From contig JBCBRU010000007.1 in the NCBI GenBank assembly GCA_039819565.1, positions 1-41,104 of the forward strand: a stretch of DNA of 41,104 bases, read 5' to 3'. This document shows, piece after piece, positions 8,766 through 16,471 of the stretch. The notes beneath the pieces are model-generated. The model made no database searches, was not told where the DNA came from, and saw only the letters and a list, made by a program, of their open reading frames with translations. Both the position numbers and the translations under genes were made by a program. The number at the start of each line of letters is the position of its first letter. The stretch's first letter is position 1. Source of the DNA: JAHQVK01 sp039819565 (GTDB lineage: Bacteria > Myxococcota > Kuafuiibacteriia > Kuafuiibacteriales > Kuafuiibacteriaceae).

Positions 8766-10187
8766 ATGGAGTCGTCCGAAGCGGCGCTGCTCCGCGCGGC
8801 GATAGAGCTGATCGCTGATTGCGGTTTCTTCGTCCTCGACGAGGAAGGCCGCTACGTGGCCTTCAACGGCCATCATGCGGCGGCCATCGAGTCTTTCGCG
8901 GGGCGCCCTCCGCGCGTCGGAGAGCCCTATCTCGACGCCCTCAAGCGCACCCGACCGGAAGCCACAGCTGCGGCTCCCACCCGGATTCAGAGCACCGAGG
9001 ACCGTCTCCGGGCCGGCGTCGAGGTTCAATTCTCCCCGCTGGGGCCCGGCGGAGCCATGGTCGGCCAGCACGCTCCGCTCGTCGCCCCGTCACCCGACGC
9101 ACCGACCCCCTGTCCGATACCGCGCCTCGCCGAAGGCGTCCTCAACGAGCTGAACAACCTCGGGGTCGGTATCTCCGGGGCCCTCGAAGCGCTCTCTGGA
9201 AGCACCCCAGCGGTGTCCGCGGCTTCGGAGCTCCTCGAGCAGGTGCGCGAGCGCTCGAGCCGGGCCGCCCGTCTCGGACAGGTCATCAACTCCTCGGTCA
9301 TGGCTCCGCCCTCGGTGGAGGTGGAGGTCGACGCCCTTCTCGTCGCCCTCGAGCACGACCTGCGTTCAGTCACGCGGGCCAAAGTGGCCGTCGAACGGGA
9401 TGCCGCCCGGGCCCGCGTGAGGGCGGAAGTCCGCGAAATTCGTGATGCTCTCTTGGAAGTCGTGCGCAACGCGGAAGAGGCTTCGGCCGACCATGTGACC
9501 ATCCGCTCCCGGGTGGTTTCGGAGGCCGAGGACGGGCCTCCGTGGCCGAGCATCGAGATCGCCGTCGAGGACGACGGTGAGGGGCTCCACCCCGACCATG
9601 TCGCGCGCTACTTCGAACCCTACGTGGGATCGCGAAAGGGCGCGCAGGGGCTCGGCCTGACCCGAGTTCGAAGCATCGCTCGTGCCCACGGGGGGGCGGT
9701 CGTGGTGTCCACGACGGCGGAGGGACGCACCTGCATCTGCCTGCGACTCCCCCGCGTGGTGGATGAACGGAAGGTGGAGCCCGCCCCCGAGCCCACGGTA
9801 CGAGAGCATCTGCGGATTCTGGTCGTAGACGACGCTCCGGAGGTGCGGCGGGTGCTCGGACGCGTCCTCCGTCACGACGGTCACGAAGTGGCCGAGGCCG
9901 AAGACGGCATCGACGCCCTCGAAAAACTGGATGCTGCGGAACACTATCCCGACCTCATCGTGCTGGACCTGATGATGCCTCGAATGGACGGCGTCGAGAC
10001 CTACAACGCCCTCCGAGCCCGGAAGGCACGCCTGCCCATCCTCATCACCAGCGGCTACCACCCCTCGAGCCTTGCCTTCCTCACGTCGGATCCCCACGCC
10101 CGATTCCTGCCCAAGCCGTTCACGCCGGCCGAGGTGATCACCGCCCTCGACATCCTCCTCGGGCGAGGCCCGCGAACCCCAGCATGA
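8766..10187 (+). CDS. Hybrid histidine kinase-like/response regulator lacking the phospho-acceptor His
   Basis: A 473-residue soluble protein. Residues about 5-75 look like a PAS domain (FFVLDEEGRYVAFN). The segment that should be the DHp helix reads LAEGVLNELNNL, matching the usual GVAHEINNP-type H box but with Asn127 (AAC at 9144-9146) where His (CAC or CAT) is expected. The ATPase domain is intact by eye: VVRNAEEAS (N box), EDDGEGL (G1) and GAQGLGLTRVR (G2). A receiver domain follows (about 353-470) with acidic pair Asp355/356, phospho-acceptor Asp401 in LDLMMPRMDG, Ser in ITSG and Lys in PKPF. The ATG at 8766 begins at the conserved region; a TTG at 8736 is possible. Its stop overlaps the start of mpl as ATGA. 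It may be a pseudokinase scaffold or a receiver phosphorylated by another kinase. Confidence 0.88.
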   Translation: MESSEAALLRAAIELIADCGFFVLDEEGRYVAFNGHHAAAIESFAGRPPRVGEPYLDALKRTRPEATAAAPTRIQSTEDRLRAGVEVQFSPLGPGGAMVGQHAPLVAPSPDAPTPCPIPRLAEGVLNELNNLGVGISGALEALSGSTPAVSAASELLEQVRERSSRAARLGQVINSSVMAPPSVEVEVDALLVALEHDLRSVTRAKVAVERDAARARVRAEVREIRDALLEVVRNAEEASADHVTIRSRVVSEAEDGPPWPSIEIAVEDDGEGLHPDHVARYFEPYVGSRKGAQGLGLTRVRSIARAHGGAVVVSTTAEGRTCICLRLPRVVDERKVEPAPEPTVREHLRILVVDDAPEVRRVLGRVLRHDGHEVAEAEDGIDALEKLDAAEHYPDLIVLDLMMPRMDGVETYNALRARKARLPILITSGYHPSSLAFLTSDPHARFLPKPFTPAEVITALDILLGRGPRTPA

Positions 10188-11584
10188 CCTCTCTCGACAT
10201 CCACCTCATCGGGATCTGCGGCACCGGCATGGGGAGTTTCGCGGGGCTCCTACAGGCAGCCGGCCACCGCGTCCGGGGCAGCGACCAGAATGTTTATCCC
10301 CCGATGTCCGACAAGCTTCGGGCCTGGGGCATCCCGGTGGCAGAAGGGTACCGCCCGGAAAACCTCGAGCCGCGCCCGGACCTGGTCGTAGTGGGCAACG
10401 TCGTTCGACGCGACAACCCCGAGGCCCGTGCAGCGATCGATGGGGGGCTCGAGTACACCTCCTTCCCCGAAGCGCTCGGACGGTTGTTTCTCGCGGAGCG
10501 TCGATCGCTGGTGGTGGCTGGAACCCACGGCAAGACTACGACCACGAGCTTGCTCGCGTGGGTGCTTGCCCAGGGCGGTCATGATCCCGGCCTCCTCGTG
10601 GGGGGGGTACCCGAAAATTTCGGGGAGGGTTTTCGGCTCGGCCGCGGGGAGACCTTCGTCGTCGAGGGCGACGAGTATGACACCGCGTTCTTCGACAAGC
10701 GGCCGAAGTTCCTTCTCTACCGGCCGTGGCTGGCGGTCATGACCTCGCTCGAGTACGACCACGCAGACATCTATCCCGATGTCGAGACCATCGAGGCTCG
10801 TTTCGATGACCTCTCTTCGCTCGTCCCGTCCTCGGGGCGCATCCTAGCCTGCGCGAGCGCACCCCGCGTCTTGGCCCGCCGCCCTCGGGCGAAAGCGGAC
10901 TGGCAAACCTACGCCGTGGGAACGGAGGCGCAGTGGGTCGGTGAGAAGCTCGAGACCGATGGCACCGGAACTCGGTTTTCACTTCTCCGCGAAGGCACAT
11001 CTCTCGGGGAGCTGTTCCTTCCCATGGCGGGCCGCCACAACGTGGAGAACGCCGTTGCCGTCGCCGCCATCGGCCTGCAAGAAGGGCTGTCCCTCGACGA
11101 GATACGGGAGGGTTTCAGGACCTTTAAAGGCATCGCCCGTCGTCAGACGGTGCGCGCAGAGGTCGACGGTATTCGCATCATCGACGACTTCGCGCATCAT
11201 CCGACCGCGGTGAGCCTCACTTTGGACGGTCTTCGCGCGCGGTACGGTTCCGAAGGGCGCATCTTCGCGATCTTCGAGCCACGCACCGCGACAAGCTCCC
11301 GGCGCTACTTCCAGGACGCCTACGCCGAGGCTTTTGAAGCGGCCGACGAAGTGCTGATTGCACCCGTGGGACGAGCCGAGCTTCCCTCCGAAGAACGGCT
11401 CGATGTCGTGGCGCTCGCCGCGGCCATCTCAGCCCGGGGTCGACCCGCACGCGCTTTCGACTCGTTGGACGCGATCGTGGAGACCCTCGTCGCTTCCGCT
11501 CGCCCCGGGGACAGTTTGGTCTTTATGAGCAATGGAGGTTTCGGAGGCATACACGCCACGACCGAGGCCGCCCTCCGTGGCTGA
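10184..11584 (+). CDS. mpl: UDP-N-acetylmuramate:L-Ala-gamma-D-Glu-meso-diaminopimelate ligase (Mpl)
   Basis: Mpl attaches the recycled tripeptide L-Ala-gamma-D-Glu-meso-Dap to UDP-MurNAc in the cytoplasm, returning peptidoglycan fragments to wall synthesis. The 466-residue length fits the family. The N-terminal Mur-type nucleotide fold begins HLIGICGTGMGSFAGLL, with GSDQNVYPPMS typical of Mpl rather than MurC. The ATP loop is GTHGKTTTT and the central region has VEGDEYDTAFFDKRPKF. The C-terminal domain carries DDFAHHPTAV. The ATG overlaps the stop of the upstream hybrid kinase as ATGA, so the two are almost certainly co-translated. The gene converges on a membrane kinase with five bases between stops. 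The family call is secure. Confidence 0.95.
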   Translation: MTSLDIHLIGICGTGMGSFAGLLQAAGHRVRGSDQNVYPPMSDKLRAWGIPVAEGYRPENLEPRPDLVVVGNVVRRDNPEARAAIDGGLEYTSFPEALGRLFLAERRSLVVAGTHGKTTTTSLLAWVLAQGGHDPGLLVGGVPENFGEGFRLGRGETFVVEGDEYDTAFFDKRPKFLLYRPWLAVMTSLEYDHADIYPDVETIEARFDDLSSLVPSSGRILACASAPRVLARRPRAKADWQTYAVGTEAQWVGEKLETDGTGTRFSLLREGTSLGELFLPMAGRHNVENAVAVAAIGLQEGLSLDEIREGFRTFKGIARRQTVRAEVDGIRIIDDFAHHPTAVSLTLDGLRARYGSEGRIFAIFEPRTATSSRRYFQDAYAEAFEAADEVLIAPVGRAELPSEERLDVVALAAAISARGRPARAFDSLDAIVETLVASARPGDSLVFMSNGGFGGIHATTEAALRG

Positions 11585-11589
11585 CGTGC

Positions 11590-13260
11590 TCAGAGCCCGG
11601 CGGACGACCGCGGAGGATGCGAGGCCCCGCCGACCCGGAGGCGGTCCGGGAGCGGAAGAGGGAAGACGAGCTCGAAAACCGCGCCCTCCCCGTCTACGGA
11701 CGCCGCCAGACTGAGCCGACCGCCCAGCAGATGCGCTCCCGCCGCGGCCTGGGCGAGACCGGTTCCGCCTTGCCCGCGAGTGGAGAGCCCCGGACTCGCG
11801 AGGGCGCGTAACCTCTCCGGGCCGGATCCGATCGGCAATCCGAGTTGCGAAGCTCGACGTTCGACCTCCGCCCAGTTGATGCCCGGCCCGTCGTCAGACA
11901 CCGAGAGCACGAGCACCCTCCCCCGGCGCTGTGCCCTCAGCTCGACGCCAATGACGTCCGGCTTGCCGAGGGACTGGCGCCGATCGACCGACTCCCCGGC
12001 CTGCATGGCGTTGGCGAGCAGCGCCCCCACCGCCGCCCGTATGGTCTCCGCGATCGAACCTGAGACGGGAACATTGGCGTCCTCGTCTACGTGCAACAGG
12101 GCGTTGGCGTCGGTGAGGCAAGGCTCGAGCACGTCGACGAGCGCGCCGACCGCAACCACGGCGCCGGACACGGGCCCGGTCCTGGGCCGAGGCACCGCGG
12201 CCTCGCCCTCGCCGGAGGTCTCGCGGGCTGCGCACACAAAGCGCTGAAGACGCCCGTCGGAGGCAAAGGCGGGGACCCAGTCGAGCCGAACCCGTCCCCC
12301 TCGGGGGCTGGTCAGCTCGGAGGGGAGGCCGCGGCGGATCGCCTCCGGAGCTTGGCCAGCCCGCCAAGCGAGCATCGCTTCGCGGGCGAGGTCGGCGTCT
12401 TTGGGAGTTCCCGACCGCTCCAACCAATCCTGAAGCTCGCCGAGCTCCCCGCGGCGGGCGCCTCGCGAGGACAAGCTGTCCTCCCCCACGAGCGGGCGTG
12501 CGAGGGGGTTTCGGAGCCGGCCGAGCCGACCGTCGGCGTCGAGCGTGAATAAAGCCACGGGTGCGTGCTCGAGGAGAAATCGCGCGCCCTCGAGCTCCCA
12601 TCGATGCCGCTCGGTGGGGTATCCGAATCGGTCGCCGGGGCTATCTGGGGAAGGCCGATCGAGGGCCTCGTCGCCGGCCCCCTCCCTGAACCCCCACGAC
12701 TTGGCCGCGCTCCGCGCCGCCCTCTCGGCGGCCAGGAGAATCGTGGTGAAGGCGACGACGAAGGTCAGCGTGACCAAGTGGGCCGTGGCCTCGAGGCCTG
12801 CGGGCCAAAACGCGGCCCCTTGCCGGACCGCCACCCCCGACGCCGCGAGCGGGACCAGCACCGCTGCCCCGACCGCTCGCACGCGACCGAAGGCGGTCAG
12901 AAGCGCCCCGGCGAGCACCGCAGCCCCTACGAGCGGAGAGCTGAGGCCCCCGCCCGCGGCGCCGACGCCGCTCGCCACCAGCACCACCGCGGCCAAGGTC
13001 GTCGCCGCGCGCGGAAGGTCCGCGGTGCGGTGGAGCTGCCGAAGGATCAGAAGAGGCGCCGCCACCAGGGCCCCCAAGACGACGCCGGCGACCGGTCGCC
13101 CGACCGCGAAGAGGAGACCTGCGACGGTCAGGAACCAACCGACGCTCCCGAGGCTGATCGCCACCAGCGCCCGGGCCCGGGGTCGGAGCTCGGGAGCTGC
13201 GCCCACATCGGCGGGGAGCCATCGGTCCAGGCCGCGGAACGGAACGGCGGACGAGCCCAT
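11590..13260 (-). CDS. Membrane sensor with PAS and CheA-like ATPase domain
   Basis: A 556-residue protein, starting at the ATG at 13260; a TTG at 13278 would add six residues and neither has a clear ribosome site. The first about 200 residues hold roughly six hydrophobic segments with Ala/Gly/Val-rich helices and no large loop, a compact membrane sensor. A PAS-like region follows (LLEHAPVALFTLDADGRL). The last about 170 residues form a GHKL ATPase: an N box in ALLANAMQAG, G1 in SVSDDGPGINW and a C-terminal LSTRGQGGTGLAQA...LLGGRLSLA stretch that resembles the CheA ATPase more than classical sensor kinases. No convincing His-containing dimerisation helix is visible between PAS and ATPase. It follows the epimerase gene on the same strand after a gap of 76 bases. 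The signal and partner are unknown. Confidence 0.8.
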   Translation of the reverse strand: MGSSAVPFRGLDRWLPADVGAAPELRPRARALVAISLGSVGWFLTVAGLLFAVGRPVAGVVLGALVAAPLLILRQLHRTADLPRAATTLAAVVLVASGVGAAGGGLSSPLVGAAVLAGALLTAFGRVRAVGAAVLVPLAASGVAVRQGAAFWPAGLEATAHLVTLTFVVAFTTILLAAERAARSAAKSWGFREGAGDEALDRPSPDSPGDRFGYPTERHRWELEGARFLLEHAPVALFTLDADGRLGRLRNPLARPLVGEDSLSSRGARRGELGELQDWLERSGTPKDADLAREAMLAWRAGQAPEAIRRGLPSELTSPRGGRVRLDWVPAFASDGRLQRFVCAARETSGEGEAAVPRPRTGPVSGAVVAVGALVDVLEPCLTDANALLHVDEDANVPVSGSIAETIRAAVGALLANAMQAGESVDRRQSLGKPDVIGVELRAQRRGRVLVLSVSDDGPGINWAEVERRASQLGLPIGSGPERLRALASPGLSTRGQGGTGLAQAAAGAHLLGGRLSLAASVDGEGAVFELVFPLPLPDRLRVGGASHPPRSSAGL

Positions 13261-13336
13261 GAAGGAGCTATCGACCAAACTCCGGCCCGCCGTAGGGGTG
13301 GACGGGCGCTACGCACCGCCAGCGTCCAAAAGGGAA

Positions 13337-14293
13337 TCAGCGCTCGGCGCCCGAGCCGAGGATCTCTCGATAGTACGCCACGGTTCGCTCTATCCCCTCC
13401 GCGAACTTCACCTTGGGGGTATAGCCAAGGTGCTCCTTGGCCAAGGCGATGTCGGCCAGCGAGTGCTTAACGTCTCCCGCCCGCTCCGGCTGATGGACGG
13501 GCGCGCCCCCTTGTCCGACCTTCTCGCGAATGACGGCGGCGAGCGCGTTCAGCGAGATGCGTTCGCCGCAGGCTACGTTGAAGACCCGCCCCGCCGCGGC
13601 GGCCGGAGCTTCACATGCGAGGAGGTTCGCGCTCACCACGTTCTCGATGAAGGTGAAGTCTCGCGAGGTCTCGCCGTCCCCGAAGATCGTGGGGGAGCGG
13701 TCTCGAAGGCACGCCGCCGCAAACTTGGGAATGACCGCCGAATAGGGGCTTTGCGGATCCTGCCGCGGTCCGAAGATGTTGAAGTAGCGCAGCGCCACCG
13801 TCTCCAGTCCGTAGGTCTCGAAGAACACGCGACAGTAGAGTTCTCCCGCATGTTTTTGGACCGCGTAGGGGCTTCGCGGCGAGGCCGGCATGGTCTCCAC
13901 TTTGGGCAACGTCGGGGTGTTGCCGTAGGCCGACGAAGACGCGGCGTACACCACCCGTCGAACCCCAGCGTCGCGGGCCGCGATCAAGACGTTGAGGGTG
14001 CCGTTAACGTTGACGGCGTGGGTGTCGAGGGGACGCTCGACGGACTTGGGCACGCTGGGCAAGGCCCCCTGGTGCAGGACGAAGTCCACCCCCACCACTG
14101 CGGAGCGCACGACCTCGAGGTCGGTGAGCGACCCCTCGAAGAGGCGGACTCGCTCCCGCCAGGGCTCGAGGTTTTCGCGCCGCCCGGTCGAGAAGTCATC
14201 CAGCACCGATACCTCTGCGCCACGCTCCACGAGCGCCTCGACGAGGTTCGAACCAATGAAGCCAGCGCCGCCCGTGACGAGGAACTTTGCCAC
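13337..14293 (-). CDS. NAD-dependent UDP-sugar 4-epimerase (UDP-GlcNAc epimerase type)
   Basis: A 318-residue extended short-chain dehydrogenase. The Rossmann motif GGAGFIGSNL stands at the very N terminus, followed by LDDFSTGRRENL. The catalytic set is the SSSAYG serine and the YAVQK tyrosine/lysine pair. RQDPQSPYSAVIPKF followed by GDGETSRDFTFI is characteristic of the WbpP/TviC group that interconverts UDP-GlcNAc and UDP-GalNAc (or the uronic acids), so a role in surface polysaccharide precursors is likely. The start is taken as a GTG at 14293, giving the family's normal beginning; the open frame runs further up but without homology. Divergent from the PEGA kinase gene across about 207 bases with no promoter I could recognise. 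Substrate specificity within the group is uncertain. Confidence 0.9.
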   Translation of the reverse strand: MAKFLVTGGAGFIGSNLVEALVERGAEVSVLDDFSTGRRENLEPWRERVRLFEGSLTDLEVVRSAVVGVDFVLHQGALPSVPKSVERPLDTHAVNVNGTLNVLIAARDAGVRRVVYAASSSAYGNTPTLPKVETMPASPRSPYAVQKHAGELYCRVFFETYGLETVALRYFNIFGPRQDPQSPYSAVIPKFAAACLRDRSPTIFGDGETSRDFTFIENVVSANLLACEAPAAAAGRVFNVACGERISLNALAAVIREKVGQGGAPVHQPERAGDVKHSLADIALAKEHLGYTPKVKFAEGIERTVAYYREILGSGAER

Positions 14294-14500
14294 GACGAGA
14301 TGAAGACCCGTCCGCAGCGAAACATCTAGTCCTGCCTGGCGGAGGCCGAGCGTTTTGAGGCGCGGCCCTCCCTTGGTCAGGTTCGCGCCGCCCCTCGCAG
14401 AAGCTGCGACGCGGGCGCACCGGGGAGCGGCCGTCCTCATCTGGGGCGGAGCGGACGACGGCGCTCCCCTCGATGGGTCCCCTCGGTGTAGGAGCGGGCG

Positions 14501-16123
14501 GTGAGGGACGCGGAAGGACCCGGCGGGGAGCGACTCGGCCGCTTCCGTCTCCTCGGTCGCATCGCTCGCGGAGGTATGGCGGAGATCTTCCTGGCCCGCC
14601 CCGAGGACCCGGACGCTACCGACGCAGGCGCCGAGGTCGCGGTTAAACGACTCCTCCCGGAGCTTCGCCACGACCACGAGTTCCTCGACATGTTTCGTGA
14701 CGAGGCCAACCTCGCCTCCGGTCTGGACCACCCCAACGTGGTGAGGATCCTCGAGGTCGGAGAGGAGGCGGAGCTCCCATTTATCGCCATGGAGCTGCTG
14801 CGGGGGGTGAACCTTCGCGACCTGGCCTCCAGACTCGAGGTCGAAGGGGGTCAGATTCCGGTGGAGCTGGGTTTGCTGATCGCGATCGGGGCGCTTCGAG
14901 GTTTGGCCCACGCCCACGAGTTCGTGGGCGAGGACGGCGAGCCCCTACAGATCGTCCATCGAGACGTCTCCCCCCAAAACGTCATCATTACCTATGACGG
15001 CGCGATCAAGCTCGTCGACTTCGGCGTCGCCAAGGCCAAGGGCCGCCTCCACCGGACCCGCGCCGGACTCATCAAGGGCAAGTTTGCCTACATGTCTCCG
15101 GAACAGGTGGACGAAAAGCCCCTGGACGGCCGCTCGGACCTCTTCGCGCTGGCGGAGGTGATCTACGAGCTGCTGCTTCGTCGACATCCCTTCTACGCCG
15201 CCGCGGACATGGAGGTGCTTCGACGCATCCTGGACGAGGATCCGCCCGATCCCCGCGAGCTTCAGCCCGATTTTCCCGACGGTCCCGCGAACATTCTCCT
15301 CCGAGCCCTCTCCAAGCTGCCCGAGGCCCGTTTTCCTTCGGCTCGAGCGATGGAGGAAGCGTTGACGTCGGCCTGGAGCACGTTTGCGCGTCGCCCGACT
15401 TCGAGCGACCTGGCCGGCTTTGTGCGGGCGCTGTTTGCGGACCGACTCAGCGAGGAGGAGCAGGCCCGGAGATCCGGGAACCTGAGCGCTCTGGTCAGTG
15501 CCCTGCAGGTCGGCCGAGCGCTCCCGCGCGGGATGATGACGTTCGCTTCCGACGACGCGTCACCCCCGCCCGAGCCCGCGACGCAGCTCGCCGCGGCCCC
15601 TCCGTCCGCCGCCGGTCGAGGCCGTCGCTCACGCCCCGAGTCGGTCCGGGTCGAACCGGCAGAGGCGGATCTGGGGCCGCGGATCATCCCGTCGGAGCGA
15701 GCCCGCAATCTCGCGGATCCGGCGGAAACGGCCACGGAGGCGGAACTCGACGCCTACGTCCCAGGGCTGGACCTGTCCCCGCCGCCTCGTCCGTCGCCGC
15801 CGCCGCCTCGCCCGTCGCCACCGCGACTGGATCTGGTGATCTTCGTGTCCGGGATGCTCGCTCTGCTCTTGGCCCTGGTCTTCGCCTTTGCCCCGGGACG
15901 CGGCGGGACGGTAGCGATTCGGACCGTGCCGACGGGGGCGCACATCCTCGTGGACGGCGTCGACACCGGCCTCCGTACGCCGAACGACCTGCCCTACCCC
16001 ACCTCCGGCGACGTCCAGGTCGAGCTCGTCCGACGGGGGTTCTTGCCGTGCACGCGACGCCTCTCGGCAGCGGACCGCGCGCGTCCCCTTACCGTGGAGT
16101 GCCAGCTCCGGCCGGAGCCTTGA
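14501..16123 (+). CDS. Transmembrane Ser/Thr protein kinase with C-terminal PEGA domain
   Basis: A 540-residue kinase. The catalytic domain (about 10-285) has glycine loop IARGGMAEIF, Lys49 in VAVKRLL, HRDVSPQN (153-160; Ser in place of the usual Lys is common in myxobacterial kinases), DFGVAK and MSPEQ. A low-complexity linker follows, ending in a proline-rich run built from a repeated PPRPSPP unit. One membrane helix lies at about 444-464 (LVIFVSGMLALLLALVF). An outward-facing PEGA domain (about 471-540) contains VPTGAHILVDGVDTG. The start is a GTG with AGGAG about eight bases before it. The stop codon lies inside the -35 box of the rpsU promoter. The cytoplasmic kinase with an outside PEGA suggests an envelope sensor; the target is unknown. 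Confidence 0.93.
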   Translation: MRDAEGPGGERLGRFRLLGRIARGGMAEIFLARPEDPDATDAGAEVAVKRLLPELRHDHEFLDMFRDEANLASGLDHPNVVRILEVGEEAELPFIAMELLRGVNLRDLASRLEVEGGQIPVELGLLIAIGALRGLAHAHEFVGEDGEPLQIVHRDVSPQNVIITYDGAIKLVDFGVAKAKGRLHRTRAGLIKGKFAYMSPEQVDEKPLDGRSDLFALAEVIYELLLRRHPFYAAADMEVLRRILDEDPPDPRELQPDFPDGPANILLRALSKLPEARFPSARAMEEALTSAWSTFARRPTSSDLAGFVRALFADRLSEEEQARRSGNLSALVSALQVGRALPRGMMTFASDDASPPPEPATQLAAAPPSAAGRGRRSRPESVRVEPAEADLGPRIIPSERARNLADPAETATEAELDAYVPGLDLSPPPRPSPPPPRPSPPRLDLVIFVSGMLALLLALVFAFAPGRGGTVAIRTVPTGAHILVDGVDTGLRTPNDLPYPTSGDVQVELVRRGFLPCTRRLSAADRARPLTVECQLRPEP

Positions 16124-16147
16124 CACCCCGGCGGTGGGGGCTATACA
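16120..16147 (+). promoter_or_regulatory. Sigma-70-type promoter of the rpsU-dnaG-rpoD operon
   Basis: A perfect -35 box TTGACA (16120-16125) is separated by 16 bases from a good -10 box TATACA (16142-16147), in otherwise very GC-rich DNA. The first bases of the -35 box include the TGA stop of the upstream kinase gene. A start of transcription near 16154 would leave a leader of about 55 bases before rpsU. Not tested experimentally. Confidence 0.65.
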
Positions 16148-16209
16148 CCGCGCGCCTCGCGGTGGAACCGCCGCGCTTGGCAGCTGGCCCCCAGGGGAGG
16201 TGAAACGTC

Positions 16210-16410
16210 ATGCCCGGAATTCGAGTCAAAGAAGGCGAGTCCTTCGAGCGCGCCATGCGCCGCTTCAAGAAGCAATGCGAGCGGGCAGGCATCCTCGGAG
16301 AAATTCGCAAGCGCGAATACTACGAGAAGCCCTCCGTCCGCCGGAAGAAGAAGGCCGCCGCCGCCCGCAAGCGCCTGATCAAGAAGATGCGTAAGGAAGG
16401 CGGCAGCTGA
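16210..16410 (+). CDS. rpsU: 30S ribosomal protein S21
   Basis: A 66-residue basic protein matching the bacterial S21 family in length and motif: MPGIRVKEGESFERAMRRF, KRREYYEKPS-type segment (KREYYEKPSVRRKKK) and a Lys/Arg-rich tail. S21 sits on the 30S platform near the anti-Shine-Dalgarno region and helps initiation. A strong ribosome site (GGAGGTGA, 16196-16203) precedes the ATG. It heads the classical macromolecular-synthesis operon with dnaG and rpoD, behind a clear promoter and before an intergenic hairpin. Confidence 0.97.
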   Translation: MPGIRVKEGESFERAMRRFKKQCERAGILGEIRKREYYEKPSVRRKKKAAAARKRLIKKMRKEGGS

Positions 16411-16422
16411 GCGCCGCCCCAG

Positions 16423-16453
16423 CCCCGACGCTCGTGCACTGCGGGCGTCGGGG
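16423..16453 (+). terminator. Hairpin between rpsU and dnaG (attenuator-like)
   Basis: A perfect nine-base inverted repeat, CCCCGACGC at 16423-16431 and GCGTCGGGG at 16445-16453, around a 13-base loop. No T run follows, so it is not a textbook intrinsic terminator. In Escherichia coli a partial terminator and RNA-processing site occupy the same rpsU-dnaG position and lower primase output, so a similar role is inferred here. Confidence 0.5.
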
Positions 16454-16471
16454 GCAGCCGGGAAAGTCCCC

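Noticed and set aside
12545..14329. A 594-codon plus-strand frame across the membrane kinase and epimerase genes
   Set aside because: It spans two well-supported minus-strand genes and shows no family motif.
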